Source: Macrostomum hystrix (taxonomy: Eukaryota; Platyhelminthes; Macrostomidae). From it: DNA of 64,000 nucleotides. The position numbers and the translations under genes are program-made. The stretch covers positions 3,953,001-4,017,000 of the forward strand of contig CATNEN010000030.1 in the NCBI GenBank assembly GCA_950097015.1. Reading direction: 5' to 3'. Below the pieces are notes generated by a model that saw only the letters and a list, made by a program, of their open reading frames with translations, did no database searches and had not been told where the DNA came from. Shown here in pieces: positions 39,659 to 51,600 of this stretch. Every line of letters starts with the position of its first letter. The first letter of the stretch is position 1.

Positions 39659-42600
39659 GTGGTTATCCGGCAGAGTCCCGCACCAGTGGAGGCTAGCGAC
39701 TATCATCCCGATCCCCAAACGGAACAAACCGCCCGAGGACCCAGCCAGCTATCGACCGGTCGCGCTCACAAGCTGCATCGCCAAGGTGGCAGAGAGGCTC
39801 GTCCACCATCGCCTGAGCCACTTCCTCGAGAGTCATGGCATCATCAGCGACATCCAGGCTGGTTTCCGCAAGGGCCGTTCGTGCGAGGAGCAGATCGCCA
39901 GGATCGCCCAGCAGATCTTCGACGGTCTCGAAAACCAGCCGGCACTGCGTAGCATTCTTTGCCTGCTCGATTTCTCTATGACAAGGTGCCTATGACAAGG
40001 TGCCTATGACAAGGTCTGGAAGAGGGCGCTGCTGAAGAAACTGCACCAGACTGGCACTCCACTCTGTGTCATCCGCTGGATCAACAGCTTTCTAGCCGAC
40101 CGCCGCGCCAAGGTCAAGGTGGGCGCCAGCTACAGCAAAGAGCGCACCTTCAGCGAGGGCCTTCCGCAAGTATCGGTGCTGGACGCACTGCTTTGGCTGG
40201 TCTGCGGCAGTCCCAGACCTTGTCAGCAGCCACATTTTAAACAATTTCTCTATTTCATACTTTTTAATCCCGAGGAGCTAAGGTAGTAATTTAAGACTTA
40301 AAAAAAATCGATGCCCTAGCAGCAGTGCCATTTGAACTACGCTAGCCATCGGCAAATCACGGGATTTATATTAGTCGAATCAAATCACAGAGATACGCCC
40401 AGGAGTCAATCGATACTAGCTTTTCTAAGCTATAACTGGCAAATCAAAGTGATCAAATTGCAGCTATGGTCTTAATTTGGTTGTTGCAATTGAAGGCTGG
40501 GACTTTGAACGATCGCGGAGATCAAGGCAGATAATCTGGGTGGGACACAACGGAAGCCGGCGATGTACTTTAATGAGCATCGCTGATGGCTGCCCGGCGT
40601 CTTACAAGATAGTGCAGACAGGGCCGGGCACAGGGCAGATAAGAACAGCAGAATAATTCCATTCCATCATTCCAAACCTTGGGCCTCTTCAAAAATGTCA
40701 TTCGGCTAAGAATTGTCATATCGAGATTGCCGGGGTCGATTTGTAAACACGTATTCTGCTAGATATTGTCAGTCAGTTCAATTGGCGATATTAAGCATTG
40801 ATAGTTTTGGGTGGGGCATTAGTTTTATGGCCTTTTCATGCACAATCAGTGAGACTGTAACTAGCCTTGTCCCTTGGTTGTACTTTCGCAGTGTTTAAAC
40901 TCTCAGCATTCTGCTTCGGGTCTGCAATCAGTTATTTCCGAAATTATCTATGCTTACTGTTTTTGGATAGTGCAGCTAGAACATCTACCCGCCTGTGTTG
41001 TGGTCTGGTCCCCAAAGCCTTGCACAATTACCAAAGTTGGTTGTAAAACTTTCAGGACGGTATTGTAAATTATTTTCTTTCGTTCTTTCCACAAAGCCCC
41101 AAGCTGAGGGTTTATGGGGTTTATGGGAAATCCTAGCTTTGAATCAGATTTTTTAGGACTCGAATCCAGGGTTCAAAACAGTCCAGGCAACTTATAAAGT
41201 GCGTATCGCTTTTTTAAAATCAATCACAGGCACTTTTAGGTTGTGCGAAACAGAAGAAGACACACGTGCACAATGCGACAGGGTACAGACAAGCAATGCA
41301 ACATCAGAAGACAGGGTACAGACAGGCAATGCAACATCAGAAGACAGGGTACAGACAGGCAATGCAACATCAGAAGACAGGGTACAGACAGGCAATGCAA
41401 TATCAGAAGACAGGGTACAGACAGGCAATGCAATATCAGAAGGAGGGTAAGTGGCTAATTGAAATTTATCGTGCAAGAACAACTGAGGCGTAATGTATCC
41501 AGTTTCACCAATCTGATGGAGTTGGGATAAAACGCCATGGATGAAACACGCCCACTAGAGCGCGCAGATGGGAGAAAAATACTAAAGCAATGCCTCCTTG
41601 CTGTACGCACTGTCACTGTCCCGGCACACATACAAGCACACACACGCACACATCTCACACACAAATACACGGACATTCCATTATTTGTTAATGAATAATG
41701 CAAGCATAAGCTTGATGCAGCCGAACCTCCAGAGCTCCGGCTCATCAAGCCACTTGTCTTCCACAATCTGCAGTTTTTTCTCCAAACGATTTCGCGCATT
41801 TCTGAGCAGATTTTGGTCCCAGTTGAATAGCAGAAATTATGCCAAAAAACCTCTCTTAGTTTCTTGATTTCTCGCTGACAAGTGCCCATCGGGAATGTGC
41901 TCTTTGTTGTAAAAAAAACACGACCCCGGACGGGACATTGCAGACAGACAGGCAGAGACAGCGACGGCTTACGAGACCGAATTCGGATGACTTCTGTCCT
42001 TCAAACTTCTCGCTACATACAATAGGCTTGGTTTAAGCTCACTATCCTATTGAGCACGCACCGTGTTCCTCCACCGTATTGTATGCATGGGTGCGGTCTG
42101 AAAGCCATGAGATTTGTCAGATAAGGCGAGTCATTTTTTCAATCCCAACATTAAGGATAAAATAATTTCTGAAAAATGTCTCCAGGACTTTTTCCATTCT
42201 GTTATTAGCTAGAAAAAGGCCGCATTAAAATTGCAGAGCTCCACGAAGCTACCACTTTAGCTAATAATGATAATGAAAAGCGAACAAGAGGAAAACTTAC
42301 TTTCTTATCTTATCTTATCTTACATTACTAACTTTCTATAAATAGTAACCAATCAAGACCGCCAGAATGTACCACGCGTTGCCACTTAAACAGCGCGTGC
42401 TATTTGGCGTTGAGTTCTAAAAATAGCACTGCCTTCTGAAGCTACCCCTCCTTTTTGACTAGGAGGGTGTAAGCCAAGTAGTTGGAGCTTAGGAATTCTG
42501 AACAAGCCCAGGGAAGCAATTTGTCTTTTGGGGTAGACGTCTATGAACTCTATGAACCTTCGGGTGTGGAATAGCTTGCTGCACATCTGTCTGATCCAAG

Positions 42601-45600
42601 ACCTCCCGCCCTGATCACACACCAGGTGGAGCCCTGTTGTTGGATGACGTACACATCGCATCGGGAGACGCAGGAGACCCTGGCCATTCTGGACAGACTA
42701 GATCTAGACACGGACAAGCTGGCTGAAGAGGACCTGTACAAGAAGTTCGGCCTGGAGGACGAGTTTCATAACAACGATTTGAACTTCTGGCAGCGATTGA
42801 AGCCGAAGCTGTGGGCGCTGTTTGATGAGCCGTACTCATCTGCGGCTGCCAAGGTAGCATGGTGCAGCCAGTCGGGCGATTCTTAAATTTGCACTTTAAT
42901 CAGAAAATCAACGCTATTAAATTTCCCATGAAAAGATCGATGCCCCATTGTGAGCGTCTTATCAGTTCCCCAAACATCCGAACCTAAGAGATCGATGTCC
43001 CATTGTGAGCGTCTTATCAGTTTCATAAACATCCGAACCTAAGAGATCGATGTCCCATTGTGAGCGTCTTATCAGTTCCCCAAACATCCGAACCTAAGAG
43101 ATCGATGCCCCATTGTGAGCGTCTTATCAGTTCCCCAAACATCCGAACCTAAGAGATCGATGTCCCATTGTGAGCGTCTTATCAGTTTCATAAACATCCG
43201 AACCTAAGAGATCGATGTCCCATTGTGAGCGTCTTATCAGTTTCATAAACATCCGAACCTAAGAGATCGATGTCCCATTGTGAGCGTCTTATCAGTTCCC
43301 CAAACATCCGAACCTAAGAGATCGATGCCCCATTGTGAGCGTCTTATCAGTTCCCCAAACATCCGAACCTAAGAGATCGATGTCCCATTGTGAGCGTCTT
43401 ATCAGTTTCATAAACATCCGAACCTAAGAGATCGATGTCCCATTGTGAGCGTCTTATCAGTTCCCCAAACATCCGAACCTAAGAGATCGATGCCCCATTG
43501 TGAGCGTCTTATCAGTTCCCCAAACATCCGAACCTAAGAGATCGATGTCCCATTGTGAGCGTCTTATCAGTTCGCCAAACATCCGAACCTAAGAGATCGA
43601 TGCCCCATTGTGAGCGTCTTATCAGTTCCCCAAACATCCGAACCTAAGAGATCGACGTCCTATTGCGTACACTGCTACCAGTTTCCTCATCATCGCCCGC
43701 AGATTGTAGCGGTGGTGTCAGTATTCTTCATCGTAGTCAGCATCCTGTCATTCTGCTTGAAGACGTTTCCCGGCCTGCGCGTGCCCATCATTTCCAATGA
43801 GACCACCGTCATAGACGAGTTCGGCAATGAGACCTTCGTGCTGCACAAGCACCGCTCGGAGCCTCATTCGGCCTTCCTGTACATCGAATGCGTCTGCAAC
43901 TCCTGGTTCACCTTCGAGATCATCACGCGATTCGCCGTGACTCCAGAGAAGCTGGAGTTCCTAAAGTCGCCGGTGAACATCATCGACTTCATTGCCACTC
44001 TGTCCTTCTACATGGACCTTGTGCTCAATCAGGTTCTCAGCGAGGCGGAGGCCAGCTACGATGTACTGGAGTTTTTCAGCATCATCCGCATTATGCGACT
44101 GTTTAAGCTCACCAGGTTTGGCAAACAAATTAACTCACGTTAACTCGCGGCACGTAGCTAGTATCTATTATATGTTCTGTAGATACGAGTAGATACAAAT
44201 GATGATTTAATATCTGATCGAAATCCATAAACTTGCAGGCACATTGCTGGACTAAAGATTCTGATCCACACATTCAAAGCTTCGGCCAAGGAGCTGCTGC
44301 TGCTAGTATTCTTTCTCATTGTATTTATCGTGGTGTTCGCCGCACTAATCTACTATGCCGAGCGAATACAGTACAACCCCGAGAACTCCTTCGACTCAAT
44401 ACCCATCGGGCTGTGGTGGGCCATTGTCACCATGACAACGGTGGGCTACGGTGACATGGCACCTAAGACATACGCAGGTGAGTTGCTTGTGATCCTCCTT
44501 CAAAAAATGCCCCTTTCATGGAATATTTTTTTTCGAATCCTCTTTTAAGGAAAGCTACTCCCTCCCTCAAATCCTCCTCCAGAAAGCTACTCCCTCCCTC
44601 AAATCCTCCAGAAAGCTACTCCCTCCCTCAAATCCTCCAAAAAGCTACTCCCTCCTTCAGATCCTCCAGAAAGCTACTCCCTTCCTCAAATCCTCCAGAA
44701 AGCTACTCCCTCCCTCAAATCCTCCAGAGAGCTACTCCCTTCCTCAAATCCTCCTCCAGAAAGCTACTCCCTCCCTCAAATCCTCTAGAAAGCTACTCCC
44801 TTCCTCAAATCCTCCTCCAGAAAGCTACTCCCTCCCTCAAATCCTCCAGAAAGCTACTCCCTGCCTCAAATCCTCCAGAAAGCTACTCCCTCCCTCAAAT
44901 CCTCCAGAAAGCTACTCCCTGCCTCAAATTCTCCAGAAAGCTACTCCCTGCCTCAAATCCTCCAGAAAGCTACTCCCTCCCTCAAATCCTCCAGAAAGCT
45001 ACTCCCTGCCTCAAATCCTCCAGAAAGCTACTCCCTTCCTCAAATCCTCCTCCAGAAAGCTACTCCCTGCCTCAAATCCTCCAGAAAGCTACTCCCTGCC
45101 TCAAATCCTCCAGAAAGCTACTCCCTGCCTCAAATCCTCCAGAAAGCTACTCCCTCCCTCAAATCCTCCAGAAAGCTACTCCCTTCCTCAAATCCTCCTC
45201 CAGAAAGCTACTCCCTTCCTCAAATCCTCCTCCAGAAAGCTACTCCCTGCCTCAAATCCTCCAGAAAGCTACTCCCTCCCTCAAATCCTCCAGAAAGCTA
45301 CTCCCTCCCTCAAATCCTCCAGAAAGCTACTCCCTGCCTCAAATCCTCCAGAAAGCTACTCCCTGCCTCAAATCCTCCAGAAAGCTACTCCCTCCCTCAA
45401 ATCCTCCAGAGAGCTACTCCCTTCCTCAAATCCTCCTCCAGAAAGCTACTCCCTCCCTCAAATCCTCTAGAAAGCTACTCCCTTCCTCAAATCCTCCTCC
45501 AGAAAGCTACTCCCTCCCTCAAATCCTCCAGAAAGCTACTCCCTGCCTCAAATCCTCCAGAAAGCTACTCCCTCCCTCAAATCCTCCAGAAAGCTACTCC

Positions 45601-48600
45601 CTGCCTCAAATTCTCCAGAAAGCTACTCCCTGCCTCAAATCCTCCAGAAAGCTACTCCCTCCCTCAAATCCTCCAGAAAGCTACTCCCTGCCTCAAATCC
45701 TCCAGAAAGCTACTCCCTTCCTCAAATCCTCCTCCAGAAAGCTACTCCCTGCCTCAAATCCTCCAGAAAGCTACTCCCTGCCCTCAAATCCTCCAGAAAG
45801 CTACTCCCTGCCTCAAATCCTCCAGAAAGCTACTCCCTCCCTCAAATCCTCCAGAAAGCTACTCCCTTCCTCAAATCCTCCTCCAGAAAGCTACTCCCTT
45901 CCTCAAATCCTCCTCCAGAAAGCTACTCCCTGCCTCAAATCCTCCAGAAAGCTACTCCCTCCCTCAAATCCTCCAGAAAGCTACTCCCTCCCTCAAATCC
46001 TCCAGAAAGCTACTCCCTGCCTCAAATCCTCCAGAAAGCTACTCCCTGCCTCAAATCCTCCAGAAAGCTACTCCCTCCCTCAAATCCTCCAGAAAGCTAC
46101 TCCCTCCCTCAAATCCTCCAGAAAGCTACTCCCTCCCTCAAATCCTCCAGAAAGCTACTCCCTCCCTCAAATCCTCCAGAAAGCTACTCCCTCCCTCAAA
46201 TCCTCCAGAAAGCTACTCCCTTCCTCAAATCCTCCTCCAGAAAGCTACTCCCTGCCTCAAATCCTCCAGAAAGCTACTCCCTGCCTCAAATCCTCCAGAA
46301 AGCTACTCCCTGCCTCAAATCCTCCAGAAAGCTACTCCCTCCCTCAAATCCTCCAGAAAGCTACTCCCTTCCTCAAATCCTCCTCCAGAAAGCTACTCCC
46401 TGCCTCAAATCCTCCAGAAAGCTACTCCCTCCCTCAAATCCTCCAGAAAGCTACTCCCTCCCTCAAATCCTCCAGAAAGCTACTCCCTGCCTCAAATCCT
46501 CCAGAAAGCTACTCCCTTCCTCAAATCCTCCTCCAGAAAGCTACTCCCTGCCTCAAATCCTCCAGAAAGCTACTCCCTGCCTCAAATCCTCCAGAAAGCT
46601 ACTCCCTGCCTCAAATCCTCCAGAAAGCTACTCCCTCCCTCAAATCCTCCAGAAAGCTACTCCCTTCCTCAAATCCTCCTCCAGAAAGCTACTCCCTGCC
46701 TCAAATCCTCCAGAAAGCTACTCCCTCCCTCAAATCCTCCAGAAAGCTACTCCCTGCCTCAAATCCTCCAGAAAGCTACTCCCTGCCTCAAATCCTCCAG
46801 AAAGCTACTCCCTCCCTCAAATCCTCCAGAAAGCTACTCCCTCCCTCAAATCCTCCAGAAAGCTACTCCCTGCCTCAAATCCTCCAGAAAGCTACTCCCT
46901 CCCTCAAATCCTCCAGAAAGCTACTCCCTCCCTCAAATCCTCCAGAAAGCTACTCCCTCCCTCAAATCCTCCAGAAAGCTACTCCCTCCCTCAAATCCTC
47001 CAGAAAGCTACTCCCTCCCTCAAATCCTCCAGAAAGCTACTCCCTGCCTCAAATCCTCCAGAAAGCTACTCCCTGCCTCAAATCCTCCAGAAAGCTACTC
47101 CCTGCCTCAAATCCTCCAGAAAGCTACTCCCTGCCTCAAATCCTCCAGAAAGCTACTCCCTGCCTCAAATCCTCCAGAAAGCTACTCCCTGCCTCAAATC
47201 CTCCAGAAAGCTACTCCCTCCCTCAAATCCTCCAGAAAGCTACTCCCTGCCTCAAATCCTCCAGAAAGCTACTCCCTGCCTCAAATCCTCCAGAAAGCTA
47301 CTCCCTGCCTCAAATCCTCCAGAAAGCTACTCCCTCCCTCAAATCCTCCAGAAAGCTACTCCCTGCCTCAAATTCTCCAGAAAGCTACTCCCTGCCTCAA
47401 ATCCTCCAGAAAGCTACTCCCTCCCTCAAATCCTCCAGAAAGCTACTCCCTGCCTCAAATCCTCCAGAAAGCTACTCCCTCCCTCAAATCCTCCAGAAAG
47501 CTACTCCCTGCCTCAAATCCTCCAGAAAGCTACTCCCTCCCTCAAATCCTCCAGAAAGCTACTCCCTCCCTCAAATCCTCCAGAAAGCTACTCCCTCCCT
47601 CAAATCCTCCAGAAAGCTACTCCTCCCTCAAATCCTCCAGAAAGCTACTCCCTCCCTCAAATCCTCCAGAAAGCTACTCCCTGCCTCAAATCCTCCAGAA
47701 AGCTACTCCCTTCCTCAAATCCTCCTCCAGAAAGCTACTCCCTGCCTCAAATCCTCCAGAAAGCTACTCCCTGCCTCAAATCCTCCAGAAAGCTACTCCC
47801 TGCCTCAAATCCTCCAGAAAGCTACTCCCTCCCTCAAATCCTCCAGAAAGCTACTCCCTTCCTCAAATCCTCCTCCAGAAAGCTACTCCCTGCCTCAAAT
47901 CCTCCAGAAAGCTACTCCCTCCCTCAAATCCTCCAGAAAGCTACTCCCTGCCTCAAATCCTCCAGAAAGCTACTCCCTGCCTCAAATCCTCCAGAAAGCT
48001 ACTCCCTCCCTCAAATCCTCCAGAAAGCTACTCCCTGCCTCAAATCCTCCAGAAAGCTACTCCCTCCCTCAAATCCTCCAGAAAGCTACTCCCTCCCTCA
48101 AATCCTCCAGAAAGCTACTCCCTGCCTCAAATCCTCCAGAAAGCTACTCCCTGCCTCAAATCCTCCAGAAAGCTACTCCCTGCCTCAAATCCTCCAGAAA
48201 GCTACTCCCTGCCTCAAATCCTCCAGAAAGCTACTCCCTCCCTCAAATCCTCCAGAAAGCTACTCCCTGCCTCAAATCCTCCAGAAAGCTACTCCCTGCC
48301 TCAAATCCTCCAGAAAGCTACTCCCTGCCTCAAATCCTCCAGAAAGCTACTCCCTCCCTCAAATCCTCCAGAAAGCTACTCCCTGCCTCAAATCCTCCAG
48401 AAAGCTACTCCCTGCCTCAAATCCTCCAGAAAGCTACTCCCTGCCTCAAATCCTCCAGAAAGCTACTCCCTGCCTCAAATCCTCCAGAAAGCTACTCCCT
48501 CCCTCAAATCCTCCAGAAAGCTACTCCCTGCCTCAAATCCTCCTCCAGAAAGCTACTCCCTGCCTCAAATCCTCCTCCAGAAAGCTACTCCCTGCCTCAA

Positions 48601-51600
48601 ATCCTCCAGAAAGCTACTCCCTGCCTCAAATCCTCCAGAAAGCTACTCCCTGCCTCAAATCCTCCAGAAAGCTACTCCCTGCCTCAAATCCTCCAGAAAG
48701 CTACTCCCTGCCTCAAATCCTCCAGAAAGCTACTCCCTGCCTCAAATCCTCCAGAAAGCTACTCCCTGCCTCAAATCCTCCAGAAAGCTACTCCCTGCCT
48801 CAAATCCTCCAGAAAGCTACTCCCTCCCTCAAATCCTCCAGAAAGCTACTCCCTGCCTCAAATCCTCCAGAAAGCTACTCCCTCCTTCAGATCCTCCAGA
48901 AAGCTACTCCCTGCCTCAAATCCTCCAGAAAGCTACTCCCTCCCTCAAATCCTCCAGAAAGCTACTCCCTGCCTCAAATCCTCCAGAAAGCTACTCCCTC
49001 CCCCGAATCCTCCCCCATAAATGTAGACCAAAGTAAAGTTCTAGCTAGTCAATGCCTCCTTCACCTTCAACGCAGGCATGCTAGTTGGCGCACTGTGCGC
49101 CCTCACCGGCGTGCTGACCATCGCGCTGCCAGTGCCGGTAATTGTGTCCAACTTCTCCATGTTCTACTCGCACACGCAGGCGCGCAGTAAGCTGCCTAAG
49201 AAGCGCCGGCGAGTTCTGCCAGTGGAGGCCGTCAGACCGAAGGGTCCGCCAGCCCTCGGGCCGCAGGGCAAGGGCCCGGGCCAGCGGCTCGGTCTGGCCG
49301 GGCTGAAAGGCGGCCCGGGTCTCCTGGACTCCAAGCTCAACAGGCTTGGTGAGCATTGCCTGGAGCTGGTTAGCAACAGCTGCAAACTATTCTATGCCAG
49401 TTAATTGTATCGGGCGTGACTATCAGGCTAGCGGTTGACTGACCTTGCTGGCCCTGATTCAACACTATTCAAACATTTCATGCAGTCAAACACGATTCAG
49501 TTGACAGCTAACTATCAGGCCAATATTCTTGTCCAGCCTTATCGTCCCAGTTTGACTCAGAAAGTCAATAGAAATATTGAGTAGCCCCTTCTTATGGGAA
49601 CAGAATTTGCAGCTTGGCATTTTTACAATGTTCTTTTTCTTTATTCCTAAATTCTTTATTCTTGTGCGAAATTGCGCTTGTATAGTAAAATGTTAAACTA
49701 ATCCTTTACACCTTGCGTGTTGTGAAACCGCTCAAAGAACTCTGGCGCTGAAATTCAGATTTAAGGTTTGGCATCAGAAATTTATTAACTGGAGTGAATA
49801 TGAAAATTTTAAGTCTAGGACCAGTTGTGTTTTCTTTCAGTTTTCACTGGTCTTCAGTTGAGAGACCAGGTGAAAAAGCTGAAGGACCAGGTGCAGCAGT
49901 TGAAGGACCACGTGTATCAGTTGAAGAACCAGGTTTAGCAGTTGAAGAACCAGGTGTAGCAGTTGCAGGACTAGGAGCAGCAGTTGAAGGAAAAGCTGCA
50001 GCAGTTGAAGGACCAGGTGTATCAGTTGAAGGACAGCTTATCAGTTGAAGGACAGCTTCAGCTTATCAGTTGAAGGACCAGGTGTAGCAGTTGAAGGACC
50101 AGGTGTAGCAGTTAAAGGACCAGGTGTAGCAGTTGAAGGACCAGGTGTAGCAGTTGAAGGACCAGGTGTAGCAGTTGAAGGACCAGGTGTAGCAGTTGAA
50201 GGACCAGGTGTAGCAGTTGAAGGACCAGGTGTAGCAGTTGAAGGACCAGGTGTAGCAGTTGAAGGACAGCTTATCAGTTGAAGGACCAGGTGTAGCAGTT
50301 GAAGGACAGCTTATCAGTTGAAGGACCAGGTGTAGCAGTTGAAGGACAGCTTATCAGTTGAAGGACACCTTCAGCTTATCAGTTGAAGGACCAGGTGTAG
50401 CAGTTGAAGGACAGCTTATCAGTTAAAGGACCAGGTGTAGCAGTTGAAGGACAGCTTATCAGTTGAAGGACAGCTTATCAGTTGAAGGACCAGGTGTAGC
50501 AGTTGAAGGACAGCTTATCAGTTAAAGGACCAGGTGTAGCAGTTGAAGGACAGCTTATCAGTTAAAGGACCAGGTGTAGCAGTTGAAGGACAGCTTATCA
50601 GTTGAAGGACCAGGTGTAGCAGTTGAAGGACCAGGTGTAGCAGTTAAAGGACCAGGTGTAGCAGTTGAAGGACCAGGTGTAGCAGTTGAAGGACCAGGTG
50701 TAGCAGTTGAAGGACCAGGTGTAGCAGTTGAAGGACCAGGTGTAGCAGTTGAAGGACCAGGTGTAGCAGTTGAAGGACCAGGTGTAGCAGTTGAAGGACA
50801 GCTTATCAGTTGAAGGACCAGGTGTAGCAGTTGAAGGACAGCTTATCAGTTGAAGGACCAGGTGTAGCAGTTGAAGGACAGCTTATCAGTTGAAGGACAC
50901 CTTCAGCTTATCAGTTGAAGGACCAGGTGTAGCAGTTGAAGGACAGCTTATCAGTTAAAGGACCAGGTGTAGCAGTTGAAGGACAGCTTATCAGTTGAAG
51001 GACAGCTTATCAGTTGAAGGACCAGGTGTAGCAGTTGAAGGACAGCTTATCAGTTAAAGGACCAGGTGTAGCAGTTGAAGGACAGCTTATCAGTTAAAGG
51101 ACCAGGTGTAGCAGTTGAAGGACAGCTTATCAGTTGAAGGACCAGGTGTAGCAGTTGAAGGACAGCTTATCAGTTAAAGGACCAGGTGTAGCAGTTGAAG
51201 GACAGCTTATCAGTTAAAGGACCAGGTGTAGCAGTTGAAGGACAGCTTATCAGTTAAAGGACCAGGTGTAGCAGTTGAAGGACAGCTTATCAGTTAAAGG
51301 ACCAGGTGTAGCAGTTGAAGGACAGCTTATCAGTTGAAGGATCAGGTGTAGCAGTTGAAGGACAGCTTATCAGTTGAAGGACCAGGTGTAGCAGTTGAAG
51401 GACAGCTTATCAGTTGAAGGACAGCTTCAGCTTATCAGTTGAAGGACCAGGTGTAGCAGTTGAAGGACCAGGTGTAGCAGTTGAAGGACCAGGTGTAGCA
51501 GTTGAAGGACCAGGTGTATCAGTTAAAGGACTAGGTGTTGAAGGACCAGGTGTAAGGGATGACGCAATCAAATCCAAAGACCAAGGTACGCAACGATGAC

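Noticed and set aside
44518-49020. 1,500-codon plus-strand ORF as a giant Ser/Pro/Leu-rich protein
   Set aside because: It is a stop-free 29-bp array inside Shaw intron 4; the flanking exons join in phase without it.
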